This document shows positions 17,501-27,239 of a stretch of DNA of 64,000 nt, piece by piece. Where the stretch lies: the NCBI RefSeq assembly GCF_010233585.1, contig NZ_CP045997.1, forward strand, positions 1,165,244 through 1,229,243. Direction: 5' to 3'. Positions within the stretch are counted from its first letter, which is position 1, and each line of letters starts with the position of its first letter. The translations under genes and the position numbers were made by a program. The stretch is from Spirosoma endbachense. GTDB taxonomy: Bacteria > Bacteroidota > Bacteroidia > Cytophagales > Spirosomataceae. The notes below the pieces were generated by a model that saw only the letters and a list, made by a program, of their open reading frames with translations, had not been told where the DNA came from and did no database searches.

Positions 17501-18358
17501 TCAGAGGACCAGTGCCGGGAACCAGAAAACCGCATCACCGAGCCAGCGGTATCGTTCGTTTCTGAGAAAATAAGCGGGATAACGCTGTATGCCATATAAT
17601 GTCAAACTCATCAGCGCTAACATGATTGCCGACCGCTGGGCAAAGCGATCGTTTGTAACGAAGCATAGGGTCAGACCCGTAGCGATGACGGCAAATGTCA
17701 GCCAGCGAAGCAGGGTGTCACTTCGTTCTTCACCCCATTCGGTGGCCAGCGAGAATTCACGTTTGCCCGACTGTTCGCGCTTTTCCATGATGGCGAACAG
17801 AAGCAGGTTTTGAAACGCAATGCCGAGAAACATCAGAAATTCGGCAATCTCAATCCCACTGACCCGTGGACGCTGTACCCATACACTGCCCCACACACCC
17901 GCCGAATAGAGTATAGCCACTAATGGCTCTTTCAACAACAGCGCCGGGTGTCGTGCCGGAAGCCGAAACACCGCGCCAACGTATGCGGCACAAATGCCTC
18001 CTAAAACAATACCGAACTTAATAACACTGCCTGGTAGAAAAAACGCTAGTATAAAAGCCAGTGCAGCTGCTGCCATTACGGCCCGCCAGAGCAAAGATGC
18101 GTAGTGCCGATGAAACCGATGCCGGGCGGTAGCGGGTTCAGAAGGCTTCCTGATATCCAGAAGCCGGTCAACAGTATAAATAATGAAGACAACCAGAGCC
18201 AGGACCAGGGGTGTAGCCCAGTGTATCGGTGTTACATCCGATAGCCGGGCTGCCATACGATTCGACAGCACGGCCCCAAATACGACCGGTAAACTCAGGT
18301 AATAAGCGTTGCGTAAAGGTGTAAGCAAAGGACTCAATGAACAGGTAACAATAGGCAA
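17501..18358 (-). CDS. Polytopic membrane protein, UbiA prenyltransferase-like (tentative)
   Basis: 285 aa with about eight hydrophobic segments (e.g. WATPLVLALVVFIIYTVD, AVMAAAALAFILAFFLP, LTFAVIATGLTLCFVT). The Asp-bearing motif YTVDRLLDIRKP after the second helix resembles the first Asp-rich motif of UbiA-type prenyltransferases. A second classical DxxxD motif is not obvious, so enzymatic activity is uncertain. It could equally be an unassigned membrane protein of the same fold. It lies 42 bases downstream of the MOSC gene on the minus strand and is probably co-transcribed with MOSC and tsaD. The role of that association is not known. Confidence 0.55.
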   Translation of the reverse strand: MPIVTCSLSPLLTPLRNAYYLSLPVVFGAVLSNRMAARLSDVTPIHWATPLVLALVVFIIYTVDRLLDIRKPSEPATARHRFHRHYASLLWRAVMAAAALAFILAFFLPGSVIKFGIVLGGICAAYVGAVFRLPARHPALLLKEPLVAILYSAGVWGSVWVQRPRVSGIEIAEFLMFLGIAFQNLLLFAIMEKREQSGKREFSLATEWGEERSDTLLRWLTFAVIATGLTLCFVTNDRFAQRSAIMLALMSLTLYGIQRYPAYFLRNERYRWLGDAVFWFPALVL

Positions 18359-18400
18359 TAAACTTGGGTAAACCCCATAGGTTTTGAAACCCTGTATGAT

Positions 18401-19297
18401 TTAGGTAATGGGCAGAGCCAGCCAGGGCTCCTGACGACTAATCACGTCAACCAACTGCCCGACGCGAAGCGTACCTAGTGGCCGATCTCCCGTTGAGGCT
18501 GCCAGAACATTCTGGCCAAACAGAATTTTGTGATTCCACTGACGATAGGTAGCCAGTGTTCGGAGCGGTTCTTTGCCTTTTTGTCCCGTTGCAGGGTCAA
18601 TCGTGGTCAGAACACAGCGGGCACAGGGTTTCACGCCATATAGATCAATTCCATCGATCTGGAAATGATTCCAGGCGTCTTCTTCATTCGGTAAGCTTCC
18701 GGATACAACAATATTTGGCCGAAACCGGAGCATCTCAAGCGCCTGAGTCTGCCCATTCTCGTGGACGGGTAAGCGTCGATTAAGTTCGTCGAGCGAGGCT
18801 TCGCCAATGAGCAGATACGGATAGCCATCGGCAAAGCTAACCGCATCATCCTGGCGGGCGTATTTCAGATCAACGGCCCGGTGGGTGGTATCGGGCATAA
18901 AAACCAGTCGGCTTGGTACGCCCAGTGCCGCCGAGAACCACTGATCGGCCTGGTCGCTGACCGTAACCGTCGGTACATCGTGGCTATCCCAGATATTGAC
19001 CAACATCGTCTCTCGTGATTGTGGCAGAGCGGTAGAATCTTCTGGTACGACCAGAGGCAGTTCAAGCACATCATCGGGGCGGTGTCGGTGCCAGACGCGT
19101 AATCGAACGCCATCAATGGCTACGTCGATCAGGGCCATCTGCTGATTGGCGCGTTGGGTCATAAACTGTCCATCGGGCGAAACCAACATAAATCGCCGGT
19201 CGTATTGAAGCCCTTTTGCTTCAATAACCGCTTCGTTTACGGAAATACCACCGAGTGATTTTATAGGATAAATGTGGAGTTCGGAAATCGTGACCAT
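18401..19297 (-). CDS. MOSC-domain oxidoreductase-like protein (YcbX type)
   Basis: 298 aa. The N-terminal MOSC_N beta-barrel domain (ISELHIYPIKSLGGISVNEA, GLQYDRRFMLV) is followed by the MOSC domain (~150-290) with LRFRPNIVVSG, the conserved Cys in VKPCARCVLTTIDP and ATYRQWNHKILFGQN. The Cys is the expected molybdenum ligand of the family (MOSC, YcbX, mARC), which reduces N-hydroxylated compounds using molybdenum cofactor. There is no C-terminal 2Fe-2S domain, unlike E. coli YcbX, so an external electron donor is needed. The gene is 16 bases after tsaD. Confidence 0.87.
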   Translation of the reverse strand: MVTISELHIYPIKSLGGISVNEAVIEAKGLQYDRRFMLVSPDGQFMTQRANQQMALIDVAIDGVRLRVWHRHRPDDVLELPLVVPEDSTALPQSRETMLVNIWDSHDVPTVTVSDQADQWFSAALGVPSRLVFMPDTTHRAVDLKYARQDDAVSFADGYPYLLIGEASLDELNRRLPVHENGQTQALEMLRFRPNIVVSGSLPNEEDAWNHFQIDGIDLYGVKPCARCVLTTIDPATGQKGKEPLRTLATYRQWNHKILFGQNVLAASTGDRPLGTLRVGQLVDVISRQEPWLALPIT

Positions 19298-19313
19298 GTT
19301 CGGAATTGTTGCC

Positions 19314-20333
19314 TTAAAAACTCATTCTTGGCAGAGGACTTACAGTTTGCGCCGTAAAATCGCCCTGTTCATATTTGAACTGAGCGGCCATGGCAATCAT
19401 AGCCGCATTGTCGGTACAGTACTCAAATCGCGGGATAAAAACGTTCCAGTTCTGTTCATCCCCAAGCTGGGTTAGTGCCGAGCGCAAACCGCTGTTGGCC
19501 GATACTCCTCCCGCAATGGCAATGTCGCGAATCCCGGTTTCGCGGACTGCCCGCTTTAGTTTCGTCAGTAACATCTGCACCAGTGTATGTTGGATACTGG
19601 CGCAAATATCGGCTAGATTTTCCGCTATGAAATCAGGATTTTTCTTGACGTTATCGCGGAGAAAGTACAAAATAGCCGTTTTTATACCACTGAATGAAAA
19701 ATCCAGCCCCGGCATTTCACCCATTGGGAACTTGTAGGCCAGCGGATTACCGGCTTTCGCATAGTTGTCGATTAAAGGGCCGCCAGGGTAGGGGAGGTTA
19801 AGCAATTTAGCCGACTTATCAAAGGCTTCACCAACGGCATCGTCCTGCGTTTGGCCAATAACCTCCATTTCGAGCGGGCTATTGATGCGTACGAGTTGCG
19901 TGTGCCCGCCACTGACCGTCAGACACAGGAAGGGGAATCCCGGTTTCGGGCGGGCAATGCCTTCGTGCTGGTCGTCGATGAAGTGAGCCAGGACGTGAGC
20001 CTGCATGTGGTTAACCTCAATGAGCGGAATGTTTAATCCCAGCGCCAGGGCTTTGGCAAAGGATGCACCAACCAGTAATGACCCTAATAAACCAGGTCCT
20101 CGCGTGAACGCAATGGCCGACAGTTCCGTTTTGGCTATATTTGCATCAACTAAAGCCCGTTCGACTACGGGGAGAATATGTTGCTGGTGGGCTCGCGAGG
20201 CCAGTTCGGGTACAACACCCCCGTATTGTTCGTGAATCAACTGCGTAGCAATGATGTTGGATCTCAACTGTCCGTTGGCTAAAACAGCCGCCGACGTTTC
20301 GTCGCAGGAGGATTCAATGGCTAAAATATTCAC
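19314..20333 (-). CDS. tsaD: tRNA N6-adenosine threonylcarbamoyltransferase
   Basis: 339 aa, initiated by GTG. It transfers the threonylcarbamoyl group from TC-AMP to A37 of ANN-decoding tRNAs (t6A synthesis) with TsaB and TsaE; neither is in the window. Diagnostic features: N-terminal ILAIESSCDETSAAV, metal-binding HMQAHVLAH, LTVSGGHTQLV, ASK-fold LPYPGGPLID, DFSFSGIKTA, IAGGVSANSGLR and the C-terminal CTDNAAMIAMA. The length is normal for the family. It is divergent from the TamB-like gene at 20466 across 132 bases and is the first gene of tsaD-MOSC-UbiA-like. Confidence 0.97.
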   Translation of the reverse strand: MNILAIESSCDETSAAVLANGQLRSNIIATQLIHEQYGGVVPELASRAHQQHILPVVERALVDANIAKTELSAIAFTRGPGLLGSLLVGASFAKALALGLNIPLIEVNHMQAHVLAHFIDDQHEGIARPKPGFPFLCLTVSGGHTQLVRINSPLEMEVIGQTQDDAVGEAFDKSAKLLNLPYPGGPLIDNYAKAGNPLAYKFPMGEMPGLDFSFSGIKTAILYFLRDNVKKNPDFIAENLADICASIQHTLVQMLLTKLKRAVRETGIRDIAIAGGVSANSGLRSALTQLGDEQNWNVFIPRFEYCTDNAAMIAMAAQFKYEQGDFTAQTVSPLPRMSF

Positions 20334-20465
20334 CGTACAAAACTAATGGATAATGATTCTTGTAGAATATATAATGGAAGTTGCTCTTAAACCGTTCCCT
20401 CTCTTAGTTGTCAGAGGTAGGAGTATTTTCCAATAATCATTGTACATTAGGCATTTCCGGCCCGA

Positions 20466-23400
20466 ATGCGTCAATTCTTCGCCATATTCCTTAAAACACT
20501 GCTCTACCTGCTGCTCACGGTGATCGGTTTGCTGCTAGGTGCTGTGCTGGGTCTGCAAATTCCGGCTGTGCAGACCAGGGTTGTGAGTGAATTAGCTACC
20601 CGTTTCTCCGAAAAACTTCAGTTTCCTGTTGATATTCAGGGTGTTTCGATCAAATGGTTTGATTCGATCACGCTCACCGGCGTTCGTATTCGCGATCGTG
20701 AAGGGCGGCCCATGATTCGGGTTGGGCGACTCGATGCAGATTATGATCTGCAAAATCTCATCGATTCATCGGCGCACAACATTCATCTGGACGAAATTGT
20801 GTTGTATCGGCCCGATGTCCGGATGATCAAAAATCCGAAAACCGGCGATACCAATCTAGACGAATTTATTGCCCGGATCGAAGAACTGACGTCTGATCCT
20901 ACCAAGCCCAGTATTCCGAATCAGAATGTTCCGTTCACCGTCAGTCACATTCATCTGGTTGAGGGAGCCTACACGCTCGAAGATCCGCGCGAACCGTTTA
21001 TGCGAAATCATAAACGGTTCGACTACAACCACTTTACGCTTAAAAACCTGACGGCAGAGGTTAGTAATTTTTTAGTACTGGGCGATACGATTGCGCTCGA
21101 CATTAAGGGACTGTCCGGCGTTGATCGTGATTCGCGATTATTGATTCGGCAGTTAGATACCCGTTTTCTGTACTGCAATACAAAAATGGAGCTGGCCAGG
21201 TTGCGCGCTCATATCGGCAACTCGATCATTCGTAACAGCCTGACATTCTTCTACGATCGGCCATCGGCATTCAGCGATTTCAACAGCCGTGTGCTCATGC
21301 AGGCCCATTTTCGTGATAGCGAAGTGCAGTCAAAAGATCTGGGTTTCTTCTCGGATTACCTGCGGGAGCTCAACGAAACCTGGTATCTGAGTGGCATTTT
21401 TACGGGTACGGTCAATGAGTTTCGGTTGAGTCATACCGATCTGCGTTTTGGGCCCGGTGGCCGTAGCCGACTCGCGGGTGACATTGCCTGGAAAGGGTTG
21501 CCGGATATGGACCGGACAACGGTCGATTTTGCCTTTACGCCTTCACTGGTCAATATGGCCGATATTCGCCAGTATTATCCAGACACGTCGTTCAATCATA
21601 CGATTCAAAAGCTGGGCACCGTTGGCTTTGACGCCAAGTTTGTCGGTGCGTTCGATAATTTCAAGACCAAAGGCACCTTCCGGACGAGCATTGGCACCGT
21701 AACGGGCGATCTGGCCCTGAAACTAGCCAACAATTCTGATCAGACTACCTACACGGCCACGCTGAAAAGTGAGAATCTGGAACTCGGTCAGTTGATCGAC
21801 CAGCCCGACCAATTTGGTAAACTCGACGGTGAAGGTCGTATTACCGGCCATGGAACCGATTTGGAAAGGGCCAGTATCGACATTGATGGCCGACTGGAGC
21901 GGCTGGGCTGGCAGAGGTACGATTATCACAATGTAGTGGCGCAGGGCAATTTACAGAAAGCGTTTTTTCATGGCCACGTAAACATGAATGATGCGAATCT
22001 GAACTTTTTGGTAGACGGTGAGTTTGACCTGCGCGGTCCAAAGAACCGTTATGACCTGCAAGGCACGGTTCGACACGCCGACCTGCGTGAGTTGGGGTAT
22101 ATGTCTGACTCGCTCGTGGTGAAAACAGATTTAGATGTTAAGCTGGAAGGCAGTAAGCTGGATGATATTGTAGGAAATGCCTATTTCCACAATGCCGAGT
22201 TGAGCCTCAATAAGCGGAAGCTGAGCGTTGGGACACTGTCGTTGCTGTCGTCGATTGAACGTAAAGACTCCATCGGTACGCAGCGTTATTTTGACCTTGA
22301 TTCCGATTTCCTGACAACCCGGTTGCAGGGTAATTTCCAGCCCCAGCGCACGATCGATGATCTAAAGCGACTGGCTCGTGAATATGAACTTCATTTTGCG
22401 GGCGACGCTGCCGGAATGAAGGCCTATTATCAACAGAAACAGCGCCAGGCCAGCGTTCTTCGGGCTAAAGCGATGGCCAGATACGGTGTCGATTTTCAGT
22501 TTGTTTCCAAAGATATTGCGCCGTTGCTGACGTTTTTGAGTCCATCGGTCTATATAGCACCCGCAACCCGCCTTGAAGGTCGCTTTATGGTCGACAATAC
22601 ATCCTTTCTGACGGCTAACGTCAAGACCGATTCGCTGCGCTTTAATAAGTTGGGGTTCGGACCGAGCGAACTGGATCTGACTACTTCCAAATTTACGTAT
22701 GATGAAGAGGTGCTGGCATCGGCCGTGGTGACCTCGCAGCGACAGGCCTTTAGTGCATTGCTTCCTACCCGCAACCTTCAGGCTGAAGCCTCCTGGGATG
22801 TCGATCACATCAATTTTACCAGCAGTGTCGAACAGACGGGTAGCTCGAATCGGGCCGACCTGAATGGTGAAATGCGTTTCAAAGGCGATGCCATCGACCT
22901 GACATTTCACCAATCGAAAGTCAGGGTGCTGGATGGTGACTGGACACTAAATCCACAGAGTCTTATTCGGAAAGTAGGGGATGAATACACCATTACCAAT
23001 CTGTCGGTACTGAATAAGAACCAACTCATTCGGGCATCAGGAAAACTCTCGGCCGATTCTGTCCAGCGACTAAACCTGGAAGCTCAACACTTCCTGCTTC
23101 GGTCGCTGAACCCCTTGCTGAATACGGATTTTGGTGGGACCCTCAATGGAACCCTGACGGTGCGCGATGTGTACGCAACGCCTATTATTGAGAGCGAATT
23201 TTCGGTTGATACGTTGTCGTATCAAAAGGCGCTGGTGGGCGATATGCGTGGTCGGGCTAAGTGGGACCAGGCAACACAGCGACTTAATGTCAATGCTAAC
23301 CTAAATCGGAACGGGGCCGATGTGCTAACGCTTACCGGAAACTATACGCCCCAGCAAAAGACCAATCCGCTGGCTCTGAAAGCGAATCTCAACAATGCCG

Positions 23401-25109
23401 ATCTGCACATTCTGGAAGCATTTACGACCGACCTGTTTTCTAACCTGGGCGGTACTGCCAGTGGAATGGTGGCCATTACCGGAACGCCATCGGCCCCGGT
23501 TCTGAACGGTGATGTCGATGTGGTCGGCGGCCGTGGCCGTTTCGATTATCTGAAAGCCGATTTTACATTCGACGATAAGATCTATTTTGGCGAGAATGAG
23601 ATCGTTACCCGCAAGCTGACCCTGCGCGATCCAGATGGCAATACCGCTCAAATACGAGGGGGTGTTTATCATGATGGCTTCCGGTACTTCACACTGGGTT
23701 TTGACGCCGACCTGAAAAACTTCCGAATTCTGAATACGGCAACCAAAGACAACGATATGTTCTATGGGCAGGCGGTTGTGACGGGTAAGGCTGAACTATA
23801 TGGGCCGCTCAATAACCTGACAATCCGGGCCAACGTTGCCAGTAATAAAGGAACCCGTATTTATATCCCGTTAGATGGAGCAACAACGCTGGCGTCCGAC
23901 GATCAGATTCGATTTGTAAACCGCAGTAGCTCCCCAACGAGTCAGACAACAGCCAATACGTCGAACAAAAACGGAGCATCTGACCTTGATTTGTCGCGGA
24001 TTCAGATGGACTTCAATTTTGACATTACGCCCGATGCATACTGCGAAATCCAGCTGGATCGTCAGACCGGCGACATTATCAAAGCCTATGGGCAGGGACG
24101 ACTGGCAATGAAGGTGGATACGAAAGGGGATTTCTCGATGACGGGTAACTACGAAATTCAGCGGGGAGAATACACATTCACCTTTCAAAACATCATCAAT
24201 AAACGCTTCCAGATTCGCCCCAACAGCCGCATGACCTGGACGGGCGACCCTTATGGTGCCTTGCTCGATGTAACAGCCGCTTATACGCAATACACGTCAC
24301 TATCGCCTTTACTGCCTTCATCAAGTACGAGTGCCGATCAGACGCGTCGGTATCCGGTGGATCTGGTCATTAAATTGAACGGTGAGTTAGGTTCTCCAGC
24401 CATCAGTTATGACCTGGACGTGAAAGAATATCCTGCTTCGTCGGATTTCCGGCAGGCAGTAACGGCGTTTAAATCCCGTATCCAGAGTAACGATCAGGAG
24501 CTGACCCGACAGGTGAGCAGTGTTCTGCTGTTCAATCAGCTACTACCCGAAGGAACCAACCTGTTCGATCAGGGGCAGGTTAACTCCGGAGTCGCCAACA
24601 GCGTGAGCGAATTAATCTCGAACCAGATTAGCCGGCTGGCATCGAACCTGGACGAAAAACTTGATATTGGGGTGTCGATCGGAGGTTTCACCAGCAACAA
24701 TACGCAGAACGAAAACCTGCTTAATAACCTGCAACTCCGGTTCTCTTATCGGCTCCTGAACGACCGCTTACGCATTAGCCGGGATGGCGGGTTTACCTAC
24801 GGCCAAAGCCAATACAATGCCGCCAGTCTGCTTGGTGAATGGACTCTTGAGTACTTTATTACGCCGGATGGAAAGTTCCGGGCTAAAGTCTACAACCGAA
24901 ATCAGCAAAGTATTCTGAGTCAATACAGCGTTGGCAGTACCATTACAACAGGTGGTGGGCTGAGTTTTCTTTATACGCGCTCCTTTAATCGGTTATTTGG
25001 CGGGAAGCGAAATGCACCCGGTTTAACCCCCGAAAAGCCCAGCGAACCGACGCCCACCCCGCCACCTCCGATCACTACTTCCACGGGAAGTGGCAGAACG
25101 GCGTTCTAA
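20466..25109 (+). CDS. TamB/DUF490-family translocation and assembly module protein
   Basis: 1547 aa. A single N-terminal membrane anchor (FFAIFLKTLLYLLLTVIGLLLGAVL) is followed by an AsmA-like start (TRFSEKLQFPVDIQGVSIKW) and a very long periplasmic beta-rich stretch of repeating strands. The C-terminal ~400 residues form the DUF490/TamB domain (FNFDITPDAYCEIQLDRQTGD, FSMTGNYEIQRGEYTFTFQN, LLFNQLLP). Proteins of this class bridge the periplasm and move lipids or assist outer-membrane protein assembly, often with a TamA/BamA partner that is not seen here. The end is Pro/Thr/Ser-rich. It is monocistronic and divergent from tsaD. Confidence 0.9.
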   Translation: MRQFFAIFLKTLLYLLLTVIGLLLGAVLGLQIPAVQTRVVSELATRFSEKLQFPVDIQGVSIKWFDSITLTGVRIRDREGRPMIRVGRLDADYDLQNLIDSSAHNIHLDEIVLYRPDVRMIKNPKTGDTNLDEFIARIEELTSDPTKPSIPNQNVPFTVSHIHLVEGAYTLEDPREPFMRNHKRFDYNHFTLKNLTAEVSNFLVLGDTIALDIKGLSGVDRDSRLLIRQLDTRFLYCNTKMELARLRAHIGNSIIRNSLTFFYDRPSAFSDFNSRVLMQAHFRDSEVQSKDLGFFSDYLRELNETWYLSGIFTGTVNEFRLSHTDLRFGPGGRSRLAGDIAWKGLPDMDRTTVDFAFTPSLVNMADIRQYYPDTSFNHTIQKLGTVGFDAKFVGAFDNFKTKGTFRTSIGTVTGDLALKLANNSDQTTYTATLKSENLELGQLIDQPDQFGKLDGEGRITGHGTDLERASIDIDGRLERLGWQRYDYHNVVAQGNLQKAFFHGHVNMNDANLNFLVDGEFDLRGPKNRYDLQGTVRHADLRELGYMSDSLVVKTDLDVKLEGSKLDDIVGNAYFHNAELSLNKRKLSVGTLSLLSSIERKDSIGTQRYFDLDSDFLTTRLQGNFQPQRTIDDLKRLAREYELHFAGDAAGMKAYYQQKQRQASVLRAKAMARYGVDFQFVSKDIAPLLTFLSPSVYIAPATRLEGRFMVDNTSFLTANVKTDSLRFNKLGFGPSELDLTTSKFTYDEEVLASAVVTSQRQAFSALLPTRNLQAEASWDVDHINFTSSVEQTGSSNRADLNGEMRFKGDAIDLTFHQSKVRVLDGDWTLNPQSLIRKVGDEYTITNLSVLNKNQLIRASGKLSADSVQRLNLEAQHFLLRSLNPLLNTDFGGTLNGTLTVRDVYATPIIESEFSVDTLSYQKALVGDMRGRAKWDQATQRLNVNANLNRNGADVLTLTGNYTPQQKTNPLALKANLNNADLHILEAFTTDLFSNLGGTASGMVAITGTPSAPVLNGDVDVVGGRGRFDYLKADFTFDDKIYFGENEIVTRKLTLRDPDGNTAQIRGGVYHDGFRYFTLGFDADLKNFRILNTATKDNDMFYGQAVVTGKAELYGPLNNLTIRANVASNKGTRIYIPLDGATTLASDDQIRFVNRSSSPTSQTTANTSNKNGASDLDLSRIQMDFNFDITPDAYCEIQLDRQTGDIIKAYGQGRLAMKVDTKGDFSMTGNYEIQRGEYTFTFQNIINKRFQIRPNSRMTWTGDPYGALLDVTAAYTQYTSLSPLLPSSSTSADQTRRYPVDLVIKLNGELGSPAISYDLDVKEYPASSDFRQAVTAFKSRIQSNDQELTRQVSSVLLFNQLLPEGTNLFDQGQVNSGVANSVSELISNQISRLASNLDEKLDIGVSIGGFTSNNTQNENLLNNLQLRFSYRLLNDRLRISRDGGFTYGQSQYNAASLLGEWTLEYFITPDGKFRAKVYNRNQQSILSQYSVGSTITTGGGLSFLYTRSFNRLFGGKRNAPGLTPEKPSEPTPTPPPPITTSTGSGRTAF

Positions 25110-25163
25110 GTGCGGTTTCCACTACTTTCCAGCTAGCCTGTAACCAATTTCTTTGACCAATTC

Positions 25164-25194
25164 TTGCGTTTCAAATCGTATTCACTTAAGTTTG
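25164..25194 (+). promoter_or_regulatory. Candidate Bacteroidota-type promoter upstream of Fur-family gene
   Basis: TTG (25164-25166) and TAAGTTTG (25187-25194, matching TAnnTTTG) are separated by 20 bases, close to the -33/-7 arrangement used by the primary sigma factor of Bacteroidota. This is the best promoter match found in the window. It lies ~120-155 bases before the regulator. Confidence 0.5.
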
Positions 25195-25349
25195 TTTAAA
25201 ATTAGTCTAAATAAGAAATTTAGCTAAGATAAATGAAGTGAATTGCTTATTAATCAATAAGCTCCATAAAGTTTGAGACAAGTCATAGGTTAGGTTATGA
25301 GAAAAGGGGCTGGCGTTTGACTGGTTCCTTTCTGGCAAACAAATCGGTT

Positions 25350-25865
25350 ATGCAGGAATCACAGTCATTGCTTGCCACGGCCCGCGCCAAACTGGAAAAG
25401 TCGCTACTGGCAAAAGGATTACGTCGATCGGGCGAGCGGTTCGCCATTTTGGAAGAGGTGTACTCGCGAAACGACCATTTCGACGCAGAAGAGCTATTTC
25501 AGGCCATGCACCAGCGATCGTATCCGGTTAGCCGGGCAACGGTCTATAACACACTGGATGTGCTGGTCGATTGCGGGCTGGTTCGGAGGCATCATTTCGG
25601 AGAGGAGGACAACAGCAAGAGTCGTTATGAAAAGTCGCTGGGGCGGCAACAGCATGCACATCTGGTCTGTACGGTCTGTCATCGCGTGAAGGAATTCTGC
25701 GATCCTCGTTTGCATCTGATTCAAACAAACGTTGGCAATGCGCTACAGTTTGAGGTCGAATCGCATTCGCTGGTCTTTTACGGTCAATGTACGGATGATG
25801 CCTGCGAGACCAAACCAGCCGATAGTTCTGCCAATACGGAAGACTCCCGTAAAACGCAGGAATAG
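25350..25865 (+). CDS. Fur-family transcriptional regulator
   Basis: 171 aa from the ATG at 25350. A TTG at 25317, with a GGGG-containing purine run ~7 bases upstream, is an alternative adding 11 residues. It has an N-terminal winged helix (LRRSGERFAILEEVYSRNDHFDAEELF, then YPVSRATVYNTLDVLVDCGLV) and a C-terminal dimerisation/metal domain with HAHLVCTVCHRVKEF. One structural-zinc CxxC (CTVC) is present, but the second pair is CTDDAC rather than CxxC. The family comprises Fur, Zur, Mur and PerR; the metal specificity cannot be read here. The C-terminal tail is polar and variable. A GH43 gene follows after 40 bases. Confidence 0.9.
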   Translation: MQESQSLLATARAKLEKSLLAKGLRRSGERFAILEEVYSRNDHFDAEELFQAMHQRSYPVSRATVYNTLDVLVDCGLVRRHHFGEEDNSKSRYEKSLGRQQHAHLVCTVCHRVKEFCDPRLHLIQTNVGNALQFEVESHSLVFYGQCTDDACETKPADSSANTEDSRKTQE

Positions 25866-25905
25866 TGCGCAGGTGTTAACAAAGCCATAGGGTACGGATA
25901 ATTAC

Positions 25906-27090
25906 ATGGTGGGTAGCAGGGGTAAAATCGCCACTTTCGCTCTTTACCTGATAAACTCCCTTGCCTATTCTATGCGAACCTGTCAAACCTACGCGCGGTC
26001 GCTCAGTAGCCGATCACATCCTCAACCAGCTTATCACTTACTGAAAAAGTACTTTTCCTGGTTTATTTACACGTTTATACTGGTTAGTTTGCAGCAGCAC
26101 GCTGTGGCTCAGCGTACGTTTACAAACCCCATAAAACCTTCTGGCCCCGATCCGTGGGTGCTGCAAAAGGACGGCTGGTATTATTACATGAATACCACCG
26201 GTAGCAATCTGACGCTCTGGCGAACGCACAACATGGCCGACCTGGCCACTGCCGAGAAAAAAGTCGTTTATACTCCTCCCGCCGGGAAGCCCTACTCAAA
26301 GGAATTGTGGGCACCTGAAATTCACTCATTCAACGGTCGCTGGTACATCTATTTCTCGGCCGATTCGCTCAACAACCTGTCGCACCGGGTTTGGGTGATC
26401 GAGAATACATCAACGGATCCGATGCAGGGCGAATGGGTCATGAAAGGCAAAATCGGCGACAAAGCTGACCATTGGGAAATAGATATGTCGGTGATTGACT
26501 ATAAGGGTCAGCTCTACGCGACCTGGTCGGGATGGGAGGGACCTAAAAATGGTCGACAGGATATCTACCTGGCCCGACTCAGGAATCCTTGGACAATTGA
26601 CGGCGACCGGGTCAAGGTTTCGCAGCCCGATCAGCCGTGGGAGATGCACGGCGATGTGCCGCAGGAGTGGCAGAAAAATGGTGAAGTTCCCAAAATTTAC
26701 GTGAATGAAGGGCCTGAGTTTTTAAGCCGTAACAACAAACTATTCATCGTGTATTCGGCCAATGCCTGCTGGCTCGACTATTGCCTTGGCTTATTGACCT
26801 ATAGCGGTACAGGTGATTTGCTGGACCCGGCGAACTGGACCAAAAGTAAAAGTCCGGTGTTTGCGCAGGCACCAGAGAATGGGGTCTGGGCACCTGGTCA
26901 TGGCGGTTTTTTTCGCTCGGCCGACGGAAAGCAGGACTGGATGATCTATCACGCTAATCCGTCGGCTACCGACGGTTGCGGGAACAAACGCGCCCCGCAT
27001 ATTCAACCCTTTACCTGGAATGCCGATGGGTCACCTAGTTTTGGGAAGCCTGTTGCCAATGTGCCCATTCCCGTACCGGCAGAAAAATAA
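25906..27090 (+). CDS. Glycoside hydrolase family 43-like enzyme, exported
   Basis: 394 aa. The start is uncertain: ATG 25906 or 25972. Both leave a long N-terminus before the hydrophobic signal (FSWFIYTFILVSLQQHAVAQ), so neither is ideal. The five-bladed beta-propeller triad is visible from the 25906 start: Asp82 (SGPDPWVL, general base), Asp193 (WEIDMSVI, pKa modulator) and Glu268 (NEGPEFL, general acid). Other family marks are LWAPEIHSFNGRWYIYFSAD and GVWAPGHGGFFRS. Members act on arabino- and xylo-oligosaccharides; exact specificity is open. It heads a same-strand series with a mutarotase and a GH5-like enzyme, though gaps of ~125-150 bases allow separate promoters. Confidence 0.87.
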   Translation: MVGSRGKIATFALYLINSLAYSMRTCQTYARSLSSRSHPQPAYHLLKKYFSWFIYTFILVSLQQHAVAQRTFTNPIKPSGPDPWVLQKDGWYYYMNTTGSNLTLWRTHNMADLATAEKKVVYTPPAGKPYSKELWAPEIHSFNGRWYIYFSADSLNNLSHRVWVIENTSTDPMQGEWVMKGKIGDKADHWEIDMSVIDYKGQLYATWSGWEGPKNGRQDIYLARLRNPWTIDGDRVKVSQPDQPWEMHGDVPQEWQKNGEVPKIYVNEGPEFLSRNNKLFIVYSANACWLDYCLGLLTYSGTGDLLDPANWTKSKSPVFAQAPENGVWAPGHGGFFRSADGKQDWMIYHANPSATDGCGNKRAPHIQPFTWNADGSPSFGKPVANVPIPVPAEK

Positions 27091-27239
27091 CAGGGAGTGA
27101 TTGAGGTAAACAGATAATTGAGGTAATTCGCAACAAACGGGCAGGCTAGATCCGTTTTTAACTTGTTTATTCAGTCAAATTACTCAATTATCGATTCGTC
27201 CGGATTCCCTAATCACCCATTTACCCAATTATCAAACTA

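Noticed and set aside
27112..27192. Imperfect inverted repeat GATAATTGAGG...CTCAATTATC between GH43 and mutarotase genes
   Set aside because: Low-complexity A/T-rich pairing with a bulge; no sign of a terminator or known site.
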